A stretch of DNA of 41,130 nucleotides from an uncultured Eubacteriales bacterium (lineage in GTDB: Bacteria > Bacillota > Clostridia > Lachnospirales > Lachnospiraceae). The notes beneath the pieces were generated by a model. That model was not told the origin of the DNA, searched no databases, and saw only the letters and a list, made by a program, of their open reading frames with translations. Position 1 is the first letter of the stretch. Each line of letters opens with the position of its first letter. Location: positions 1 through 41,130 of the forward strand of contig CASEML010000033.1 of NCBI GenBank assembly GCA_949289145.1, written 5' to 3'. Below, in pieces: positions 8,534 through 17,200 of this stretch. The translations under genes and the position numbers were made by a program.

Positions 8534-10054
8534 ATGGAAACAATAAGATTAAGGAATGTGTCATTTCAATATATGGGTGAAAACAGGATTAATGGTATTA
8601 GAAATGTAAATTTGAGCGTGAGAGAGGGGGAATGTGTTCTGCTGGCAGGAGTCAGTGGTTGTGGAAAATCCACCATTCTTCGAGTGATAAATGGGCTTGC
8701 ACCTTATTTTTATGAAGGAAATATAACAGGTGAAATTGAATTAATGGGAAAACGGGTGAATGAAATTCCCTTTGCAGAAATCTCTCAAATCTGTGGAAGT
8801 GTGTTTCAAAATCCGAGATCCCAATTTTTTTATATGAATACCTCCAGCGAGATAGCTTTTGGTTGTGAAAATCAGGGAATTCCCACGAAGGAAATCAAGT
8901 TGCGCGTAGAAGAAAGTATAAAGCAATTTCAGTTAGAAGAACTTCAGAATCGCAACATTATGCAATTATCTGGTGGTGAAAAACAAAAAATTGCATTTGC
9001 AAGCATATATGCAGGAAGGCCGGACATTTATGTACTGGATGAACCTTCTGCAAATCTGGACTTTGATGCAATAATGGATATTAAAAGAATTTTAAAGAAA
9101 TTAAAAGAACAGGGAAAAACTATTATCATAGCAGAGCATAGACTTTATTACCTGATGGATATTGCAGACCGTGTATGTTATGTAAAAGACGGAAATATTG
9201 CAAAAGAGTATACCATAGATCAATTTAAGCAACTCTCTGTTCAAGAATTGAGAAAAAGGGGATTACGTTCTCTCGATTATCGTACATTGTATGAGGAAAT
9301 GTGTGCAAATGGTCAAATGGATGAGAGAACTAAAAAAGAAAAGAAAACGAACTCATCAAATAGAGTGAAGCATATCTACATGAAAGAAGTTTCCTGTGAA
9401 TATAAAGGAACAGCAGAAGCAGCATTGATGATAAAAGAATGCATTTTACCCATGCATGAAAAAATTGCAGTGATTGGTCATAATGGTGCGGGAAAATCAA
9501 CCTTTATGAACGGGTTGTGCGGCATGAATAAGTCGGTAAAAGGAATTTATTATAAGGGAAGCGAAATTCTCTCGGAAAAGAGAAGGTGTAAGGAGAGTTT
9601 CGAGGTGTTTCAGGAGGTAAATCACCAGCTGTTTACCAGCAGCGTTGCGGAGGAAGTTTCTTTAGGCAGTACGAAGAAGTCTGATGAGGAAAGGAAAGAG
9701 TTAATGGGTATGCTGGAATTGACTAACTATGCAGATACTCATCCGATGGCATTGTCTGGCGGACAAAAACAGCGAGTTGCAATAGCGTCTGCACTTTATA
9801 GCGGCAGAAGAATGATCTGCCTTGATGAACCGACCAGCGGACTCGACTATCATCAGATGGAGCGCGTGGCAGAGTTGATTGAAAAGATTCAGCCTGAACT
9901 GGATTTATTGCTGGTGATTACGCATGATCTGGAATTTATTTTAAAGACCTGTTCATATATTGTACATATTGAAAAAGGAAAAGTGTTAGAGCAATATTCA
10001 CTAGACGAGGAAGGAAAGGAGAAATTATTTCGTTTTTTTGATTATGAAAAGTAG
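8534..10054 (+). CDS. ECF transporter ATPase with two fused ABC domains
   Basis: A 506-residue protein with two ATP-binding cassettes in tandem. The first has GVSGCGKST, LSGGEKQKIAFA, VLDEPSANLD and AEHRL; the second has GHNGAGKST, LSGGQKQRVAIA, CLDEPTSGLD and ITHDL. Both sites look complete. Fused EcfA-EcfA' proteins accompany MptD-type S components. The start at 8534 follows GGAGG (8518-8522) at eleven bases; the reading frame stays open upstream to 8480 but there overlaps the T gene without a ribosome site. The 3' end overlaps the thioesterase gene by eleven bases. Confidence 0.88.
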   Translation: METIRLRNVSFQYMGENRINGIRNVNLSVREGECVLLAGVSGCGKSTILRVINGLAPYFYEGNITGEIELMGKRVNEIPFAEISQICGSVFQNPRSQFFYMNTSSEIAFGCENQGIPTKEIKLRVEESIKQFQLEELQNRNIMQLSGGEKQKIAFASIYAGRPDIYVLDEPSANLDFDAIMDIKRILKKLKEQGKTIIIAEHRLYYLMDIADRVCYVKDGNIAKEYTIDQFKQLSVQELRKRGLRSLDYRTLYEEMCANGQMDERTKKEKKTNSSNRVKHIYMKEVSCEYKGTAEAALMIKECILPMHEKIAVIGHNGAGKSTFMNGLCGMNKSVKGIYYKGSEILSEKRRCKESFEVFQEVNHQLFTSSVAEEVSLGSTKKSDEERKELMGMLELTNYADTHPMALSGGQKQRVAIASALYSGRRMICLDEPTSGLDYHQMERVAELIEKIQPELDLLLVITHDLEFILKTCSYIVHIEKGKVLEQYSLDEEGKEKLFRFFDYEK

Positions 10055-10814
10055 ATTATATTTTGAAAAGTGTAAAAACAGACCTGCAAGAGTAAGAATG
10101 TTTTGCTTTTCCTATGCGGGGGGCGGGGCATCTGTGTTTCGGTCATGGCAAAGAAAATTGGGAGATCAGATATGCGTATGTCCGGCTCATTATCCGGGAC
10201 ACGAAGAAAGAATCCTGGAAGAACCCATACAGGATATGGAGGTGCTTGTGACAAATATATATGAAGAGATTCACAATAGAGACATGGATCGTAGCCCGTT
10301 TTTCTTATTTGGACATAGTCTGGGAAGCAGAGTAGCCTACGAACTTGCACTTCGGTTTGAGGAGGCGGGGATAGAAAACCTGATTGGAATTATTGTTTCA
10401 GCAGGACGTGCTCCTAATCGGAAAGAAAACCATCCCATTTATCATTTGCCGGAAGCGGAATTTTTTACAGAGCTATCTAAATACAATCGAACACCGATAG
10501 AGCTCTTTGAAAATAAAGCACTTTGGAATATTTTTGAGCCGGCATTGAGAGCGGATTTCACAATAGCAGAAACATACTGTGATAGAAGATATCGCAAACT
10601 TCACGTACCGATTTTAGCATTGCGCGGTACGCAGGATATGGAAATGACAAAAGAGGATCTAAAAGAGTGGAAAGCATATACTATGGGCAATTTTTATTGT
10701 GCTGATATTGAGGGTGAGCATTTATTTATAGATACGAATGAAGATGAAGTGTTAAAGAGAATAAAAGAATATGTATTGAGGGAAGAATTTGAGGTTTTGT
10801 ATGCTGGAGAATAG
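10044..10814 (+). CDS. Type II thioesterase (Ser nucleophile), YbtT/PchC/GrsT family
   Basis: A 256-residue alpha/beta hydrolase. FCFSYAGGGASVF near the N-terminus, the nucleophile elbow GHSLGS with Ser92, the ALRADF segment and a late His in EGEHLFI define type II thioesterases, which clear misprimed or stalled carrier domains in NRPS systems. The locus has a second stand-alone thioesterase (20871) whose nucleophile is Cys, so the two may not be redundant. The start is uncertain: ATG 10044 lies within the ATPase gene and the nearest purine-rich site is about 20 bases away; TTG 10038 is the alternative. Confidence 0.88.
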   Translation: MKSRLYFEKCKNRPARVRMFCFSYAGGGASVFRSWQRKLGDQICVCPAHYPGHEERILEEPIQDMEVLVTNIYEEIHNRDMDRSPFFLFGHSLGSRVAYELALRFEEAGIENLIGIIVSAGRAPNRKENHPIYHLPEAEFFTELSKYNRTPIELFENKALWNIFEPALRADFTIAETYCDRRYRKLHVPILALRGTQDMEMTKEDLKEWKAYTMGNFYCADIEGEHLFIDTNEDEVLKRIKEYVLREEFEVLYAGE

Positions 10815-10815
10815 A

Positions 10816-13800
10816 ATGAAAGAGAAAATATTGAATATATACAGAGAGGTATTGCATGATACTTCTTTTGAAGAAACAGACAATTTTTTTGATAAAGGGG
10901 GAAATTCCTTAAGCGCTGCAAAAATCTGTCGTTTGATTCGGAAAGAAATAAATGTATCAATTGAGATTGCTGATATTTTTAAATACCAAAATGTGAGAAA
11001 AATGGAGAAGGAGTTAAGCCTGCGCAAGTCTAAAAATAATAGTCGGGAATTTTTATCAATCCAACACCGCGAGGCAGCAAGGTACGATGAATTCCCGTTG
11101 ACAAAAATTCAGAAGGCGTATTTGATCGGACGTGAAAGCGGCAGGTGTTCATCCCATTTTTATATAGAATTAAAACGAAGCAAATTAGATTTAGAACGTT
11201 TTGAGAAAGTGGTGAATTTACTGATTCTTGAATATGATACGCTTCGAAGTATAATTGAGCCAAATAAACAGGGACAAAGAGTATTGGAGCAAGTGCCATA
11301 TTACAGCGTTTGTTATCGTAATCTCACAAAGGAAACCGGCGAAGAAGCTGAATATCGTGCTATCAGAGAGGAAATGGAAAATCAGGTTCTTGATGTGTAC
11401 CATTGGCCAATTTTTGATATTCGGGTAACAAAAACAACGAAAATGGGATATGTGCTGCACTTTAGTTTTGACAATGTGATATTGGATGGCTTTAGTATTC
11501 TTTCTGTATTAAATGAGATAGAAATGCGGTATCGTACCCAAAATTTTATTACCGAAATGCAGAATAATTCATTTAGGGATTATGTTCTTGCTTATGAATC
11601 TATTTATTCCACGAAACAATACCTTGCTTCAAAAAGTTATTGGGAGAAGAGAATAAATGAAATTTCGCCGGCACCTGCATTACCCACACAGAAGAAAAGG
11701 GAATATGGCAGTTTCTACCGACTGCAGGGAGTCTTAGAACGTGGACAGTGGGAAAGGGTGAAACAGAAGGCACAAGAACATGGGGTGACACCATCGGTGG
11801 TTCTCCTGACCGCTTTTTCAGATGTTTTATATCGTTGGAACCGTTATCGAGAGTTTACGCTCAATCTCACGGTGCATAATAAGGAGATTTTTGACGTAGC
11901 GTTTGAACAGGTTATCGGTGATTTTACAAGTTTAACTCTGCTAACAGTGAAAATGGGAAAACAGAGCAGTTTCTATGAAAAGTGCAAAGAAGTGCAGGAA
12001 AATATGGTGATAGCATTAGAAAACCGTTACTATGACGGAATTGATGTTCAAAGAGAAATTGCGAGAAAATATTCTAATGGTGAACAGGCATTATTTCCAG
12101 TGGTGTTTACTAGTATGCTGGGTATGGCAAAGGAACTGAATTTGCCCGGAAACCCCGTATATGGTATGACCCAGACGCCAAACGTGTGGTTAGATCATCA
12201 GCTGTGGGAATTTAATGGTGAGCTTTATTACAATTGGGACATCTTAGGAGGAATGTATAAAAGAGAGATGATGGAGGAAATGTTCCAAGCGTATCGTATG
12301 CTGTTAGAAAGACTTGCAGCAGAAGATAATGTGTGGAACGAGCAATGCAAGAGCCTGGTAGAATTGCCAAATGTTACTAAACGGCATTTACGAAATCAAA
12401 CCAGTGAACATAAAAGGGAAGATACACTAACGTCGATGTTTTTGCATGCATATCAAAAGAATAAAGATGCAGTAGCAGTGGTAGCAGACGGAAAGGCATA
12501 TACGTATGAAAAGTGTATGCAGCTTGCAGCTGCATTGGCAGAAACCCTGCCAAAAGAGCCTTTGATTGCAATTAAGATGGAAAAAGGAATTTGGCAGATT
12601 ATTGCAGTTTTAGCAGTATTATTTAAAGGAAGTGCGTACGTTCCCATAGATTCCAGAAATCCCAAAGAGAGAATTCAGCGAATCATAAAAAATGCAGAAA
12701 TAAAAACTGTACTGACGGAAGAAAATATGCTTTATGACCAGGAGTCAGTAATTGATACAGAACGATTGGCTGAAAAGATTTTAAAGAAAGAACAAAGGAA
12801 TAAGCTTGCATATGTAATCTATACTTCAGGTTCTACCGGGGAACCCAAAGGTGTTATGGTCACACATGAGGCGGCTGTCAACACCATATGGGATATCAAT
12901 GATAAATTCGAAGTGTCAAATTCTGCCCGTGGGTTAGCCTTGTCTAACTTGGCGTTTGATCTGTCTGTGTATGATGTTTTTGGCATATTTGCAGTAGGTG
13001 GAACAATTATTATGCCAAGGGAAGATAAAGTGCGCGATCCAGAGGAATGGATCCGATTGGTGGAAGAGAATAAGATTACCCTTTGGAATTCTGTACCCCA
13101 GTTTATGGAAATGCTGCTTTTGTATATGAAGAAAAATAAGGTGGATTTCAGGCGTGTTTCGTCTATCAGGTTAGTTCTTTTAAGTGGAGATAAAATAGAA
13201 AATCATTTGCCGGATTGGATTCGCAGTACAATTCCCGGCGTAAGAGTTATCTGTTTGGGTGGAGCTACAGAAGCTGCCATTTGGTCTAACTTTTATGAAC
13301 CGGAACATATAGAAGAAGATTGGCATAGTATACCTTATGGTTATCCACTTGCAAATCAGCAATATTTTGTGCTGAATCGGGAATTTCTGGAATGTCCCAA
13401 CTATGTGGAGGGAGAACTGTGTATCGGTGGATTGGGATTAGCATCAGGTTATATCAATGATGCAGAAATGACCAAAAGAAAATTCGTGACTATGAATGAG
13501 TATGGTGGCAGAATATATAGAACCGGAGACAGAGGAAAATATGATGCAGATGGTAAACTTCTATTTCTGGGAAGAGAGGATAAGCAGGTAAAGCTCCAGG
13601 GCTACCGCATCGAATTAGGCGAAGTAGAAGCTGCTCTTATGAAAGTGACGGGAGTCAAGAGCGCAAAGGTCATAGTGTGTGGTGATGAGTTAGTTGGCTT
13701 TGTAATATGGGAGAATTTTAAGCAGCCGGATATTCAAAAGCTGAAGCTTAAATTAAAAGAGCAGCTGCCTAATTATTATATACCACATTATTTTTATACG

Positions 13801-14172
13801 GTGGAGAAGTTTCCTGTTACGAAGAATGGAAAAGTAGATGAGAAGGCTTTATGCTCTATGAGCAAAAGATTGAATAAACAAAATGTCAAAAAGGAAATGT
13901 TTAAGACAGACACAGAAAGGGCGGTATCAGTAATATGGAAGAAACATTTAGGAAAATTGCTATTGGAAAGAAGTGATGATTTCTTTCAGTGCGGCGGAAA
14001 CAGTATCAAAGCAATTGAAACAGTAGGGGATATCAATGAACAGTTTCCGAGTATATCAATGGAAATTAGTGAATTATATGCGAATTCTACCATTGCAGAG
14101 TTGGCAGAACTGATAGACCACAGGAAAAAAGAAAATATGAATGCAGATTGTTTTGAAGAGGGAGTTATTTAA
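10816..14172 (+). CDS. NRPS: carrier-Cy-A(Cys)-carrier (PchE/HMWP2-like)
   Basis: A 1118-residue synthetase. Order: N-terminal carrier with GGNSLS (Ser31); heterocyclization domain from about 91 (FPLTKIQKAYLIGR, the DxxxxDxxS motif as D219, D224, S227, IGDFTSLTLL, FPVVFTSML and TQTPNVWLD); adenylation domain about 540-1000 with YVIYTSGSTGEPKG at 666 and NGKVDE; C-terminal carrier with GGNSIKA (Ser1063). Pocket residues read by eye are D-L-Y-N-L-S-L-I-W-K, the cysteine code of PchE. The N-terminal carrier corresponds to the aryl carrier of PchE and HMWP2, but unlike PchE the A domain has no inserted epimerase. It probably couples an aryl acid to Cys and closes the first thiazoline. ATG 10816 follows GGAGA at six bases; ATG 10801 is an alternative. 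Confidence 0.92.
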   Translation: MKEKILNIYREVLHDTSFEETDNFFDKGGNSLSAAKICRLIRKEINVSIEIADIFKYQNVRKMEKELSLRKSKNNSREFLSIQHREAARYDEFPLTKIQKAYLIGRESGRCSSHFYIELKRSKLDLERFEKVVNLLILEYDTLRSIIEPNKQGQRVLEQVPYYSVCYRNLTKETGEEAEYRAIREEMENQVLDVYHWPIFDIRVTKTTKMGYVLHFSFDNVILDGFSILSVLNEIEMRYRTQNFITEMQNNSFRDYVLAYESIYSTKQYLASKSYWEKRINEISPAPALPTQKKREYGSFYRLQGVLERGQWERVKQKAQEHGVTPSVVLLTAFSDVLYRWNRYREFTLNLTVHNKEIFDVAFEQVIGDFTSLTLLTVKMGKQSSFYEKCKEVQENMVIALENRYYDGIDVQREIARKYSNGEQALFPVVFTSMLGMAKELNLPGNPVYGMTQTPNVWLDHQLWEFNGELYYNWDILGGMYKREMMEEMFQAYRMLLERLAAEDNVWNEQCKSLVELPNVTKRHLRNQTSEHKREDTLTSMFLHAYQKNKDAVAVVADGKAYTYEKCMQLAAALAETLPKEPLIAIKMEKGIWQIIAVLAVLFKGSAYVPIDSRNPKERIQRIIKNAEIKTVLTEENMLYDQESVIDTERLAEKILKKEQRNKLAYVIYTSGSTGEPKGVMVTHEAAVNTIWDINDKFEVSNSARGLALSNLAFDLSVYDVFGIFAVGGTIIMPREDKVRDPEEWIRLVEENKITLWNSVPQFMEMLLLYMKKNKVDFRRVSSIRLVLLSGDKIENHLPDWIRSTIPGVRVICLGGATEAAIWSNFYEPEHIEEDWHSIPYGYPLANQQYFVLNREFLECPNYVEGELCIGGLGLASGYINDAEMTKRKFVTMNEYGGRIYRTGDRGKYDADGKLLFLGREDKQVKLQGYRIELGEVEAALMKVTGVKSAKVIVCGDELVGFVIWENFKQPDIQKLKLKLKEQLPNYYIPHYFYTVEKFPVTKNGKVDEKALCSMSKRLNKQNVKKEMFKTDTERAVSVIWKKHLGKLLLERSDDFFQCGGNSIKAIETVGDINEQFPSISMEISELYANSTIAELAELIDHRKKENMNADCFEEGVI

Positions 14173-14217
14173 AAATCGATTTATTAAAAGCCAGTAGAAA
14201 GGAAGGGACAGATTAGA

Positions 14218-17200
14218 ATGAGTGTAAAACAGATTTTGCAGGAAATGTATAAGCAAGGGATAGAGATTTGGTGTGAAGGAGATAATTTAAAATATCGGGC
14301 ACCGGATAATGTTATGACAAATGAGTATTTGAAGACATTAAAGGAAAACAAACAAAAAATAATATTTTTTTTAAAAAAGATAGAAGATAGTGAAATTGTA
14401 TCGGACAGGAAATTGCGTTATGAAAAGTTTGATTTAACACCAATTCAGAATTCTTATGTCAGAGGAAGAGATGCTAATTATGAATTGAGTGGAATCGGCT
14501 GTCATGGATATATTGAGATTACATATGATGAGGAAATCGATGGAGGTAAATTTGAACAGGCATGGAATCAGGTAATAGCCAGACATGATATGCTGCGTGC
14601 CATTATATATTCGGAAGGATACCAGAAAGTGCAGGAAACAGTACCTAAGATTAAGGTTCCGGTATATGATCTTAAGGTTAAGGAGGACGTAGAGGTAAAA
14701 TGTAAGATTCAGGAAATCAGAGACGAGCTTTCCCAGAAACAATACGATTTGGGAACATGGCCCTTGTTTGATCTGGCGGTGACAATTCACGAAGGTAGAA
14801 GTATTATTCACTTTTCACTGGACATGCTGGTGTGTGATTTTATCAGTTCTAACATCATTTTGAATGATTTAGAAGCCATATATCATGACAGATGCAGACG
14901 AATCAGTGAGCCGAATACTCTGTTTAGAGATTATATTGAATTTAAAAAGCAGGAAGAGGATAGAAAATTTTTAAAAAAGATGGACGATGAAGCATATTGG
15001 GATGCCAAGATAGAAAAAATGGGAGAGGCACCAGAACTTTCTATATTAGATGGAACGGATTATAGTGAAGAAAAATCATTCGAACAATATAAATTGAACA
15101 TTCCAAAGGAAAAGTGGGAAAGAGTGGCAAGTGTGATGAGTAAGCACAAAGTTACGCAATCCATGATAATATTTTCTGCTTATGCTCATGTGCTTTCTTA
15201 TTGGTCTAAAACAGATGATTTTTCAGTCAACATCACATTGTTGAACAGACCGAAAATTTCAGAGGATATCAGTGAGATTGTAGGTGATTTTACAGAAGTA
15301 AATGTTACTTCTGTAAATATTGATAAAGAAAAGACTTTTCTTGAAAACACTATTGAAATGCAGCTTGGATTGTGGGAAGATCTATCCCATAATGCATTTT
15401 CAGGAATTGAAGTACTTCGTAAAATGAGCAAAACAAGAAAGAAAAATGTAATTATTCCGGTAGTATATACCAGTACGGTTGGTATTAATGAAAAAAATGC
15501 AGTACTAAAAAATCAAAAAATAACCTATAAGATAAGCCAGACACCACAAGTATGGATTGATTGTCAGGCAGAAGAAGGCATGGATGCGATTACAGTTAAC
15601 TGGGATGTGCGAAAAGGTGTTTTTAGCCATGAGGTTGTAGCGGAAATGTTTGAGAGCTTTCGGCAGTTATTAGAGCGCCTTTGTGAAAACTGTGAAGGGA
15701 TTCTTGCAGAAAAGAATATTACATTATTATCAACCCAGACAGAGAAGGTTAGAGAAAAAGTCAATCAGACAGAAAAAAGAATTCCTGCAAAAATGATGTA
15801 TGAAGGATTTCTTGAAAGTGTAAAAAAATATCCAATGCATACAGCTTTGATAACGGCACAAGGGGATTATACTTACCAAGTATTGGCAGAGCATGTGGCA
15901 GCAGTCAAACAACGCTTAGAAGATGCAGAGGTGGAAGAAGGGACAGTTGTAGCTATTCTTTTAGATAAAAATATCTGGCAGATTGCTTCGGTGTATGGGG
16001 TTTTGCTGGCAGGCTGTGTATATCTTCCAATGGATTATCATATGCCTGCAAAACGAAGAAATCGCATAGTAAAGGAGTCCGGAGCAAAATATGTTATTAC
16101 AGACCAATTTATTGAAGATTATGGTGAAGTGAATTGCCAGACTATCTATATCAGGGAATTTAATACGGTAGAAGAGTTTGACCTGACGCCACGTACTCAG
16201 AATGTAGATAACCCTGCTTATGTTATTTATACCTCTGGCACAACAGGAGTGCCCAAGGGGGTAATAATCAGCCATAGGGCAGCAATGAATACCATACAAG
16301 ATATGAATGAAAGATATCAGGTGTCACATGATGATATTTTTTTGGGAATATCAAATCTGGCATTTGATCTATCAGTATATGATATTTTTGGTTCGATGCA
16401 AGTAGGAGCAACGCTGTGCCTGCCTGATTCACGTCGGCGTAAGGACGCAAAACATCTTTACGAAAATCTGGTGCGATACCATATTACAATATGGAATTCT
16501 ACACCGGCACAAGCTAAGATGTTAATGGATTATATGGAATTGGAGCAAATGAGAGGAACTTCCTCCCTGCGTAAAATGTTCCTTTCGGGAGACTGGATTC
16601 CGGTTGATCTGCCGGAGAGAGTAATGGATAAATTTGATAATGTGGAGGTTGTGAGTTTAGGCGGGGCAACAGAAGCAGCAATTTGGTCAATCTATTATAA
16701 CATACCGAAAAATTATGTGAAGAAAAAGAGTATACCCTATGGTTTTCCACTGAGTAATCAGCGGTTCTATATTTTGAATAAGGATATGAAACCTTGTCCA
16801 AATGAAGTAGAAGGTGATATTTATATTGCAGGTGATGGTTTGTCCATGGGATATCTGAATGATGCAGACCTGACTAGAGAAAAATATATTACATATCCAG
16901 TGACAGGGGAGAGGATTTATAAGACAGGTGATGTTGGAAAATATCATGCAGATGGAGTTATTGAGTTTGTGGGAAGAAGTGACAGACAGGTAAAATTGCG
17001 TGGTCATAGAATAGAACTGGCAGAGATTGAATCAGCTATATTAAAGCAGGAGGGTGTTTCGGCAGCCGTAGTTGAAATTATCGGGGATAAGCCGGAAGAA
17101 TACCGGTTGCAGGCAGCGGTTGTTCCACATAGGAAAAAGAATAAGAGAGAATATGTAAAGAACCAGAAAGAAGAGCAGGCAATACAACAAGCGATCAGAA

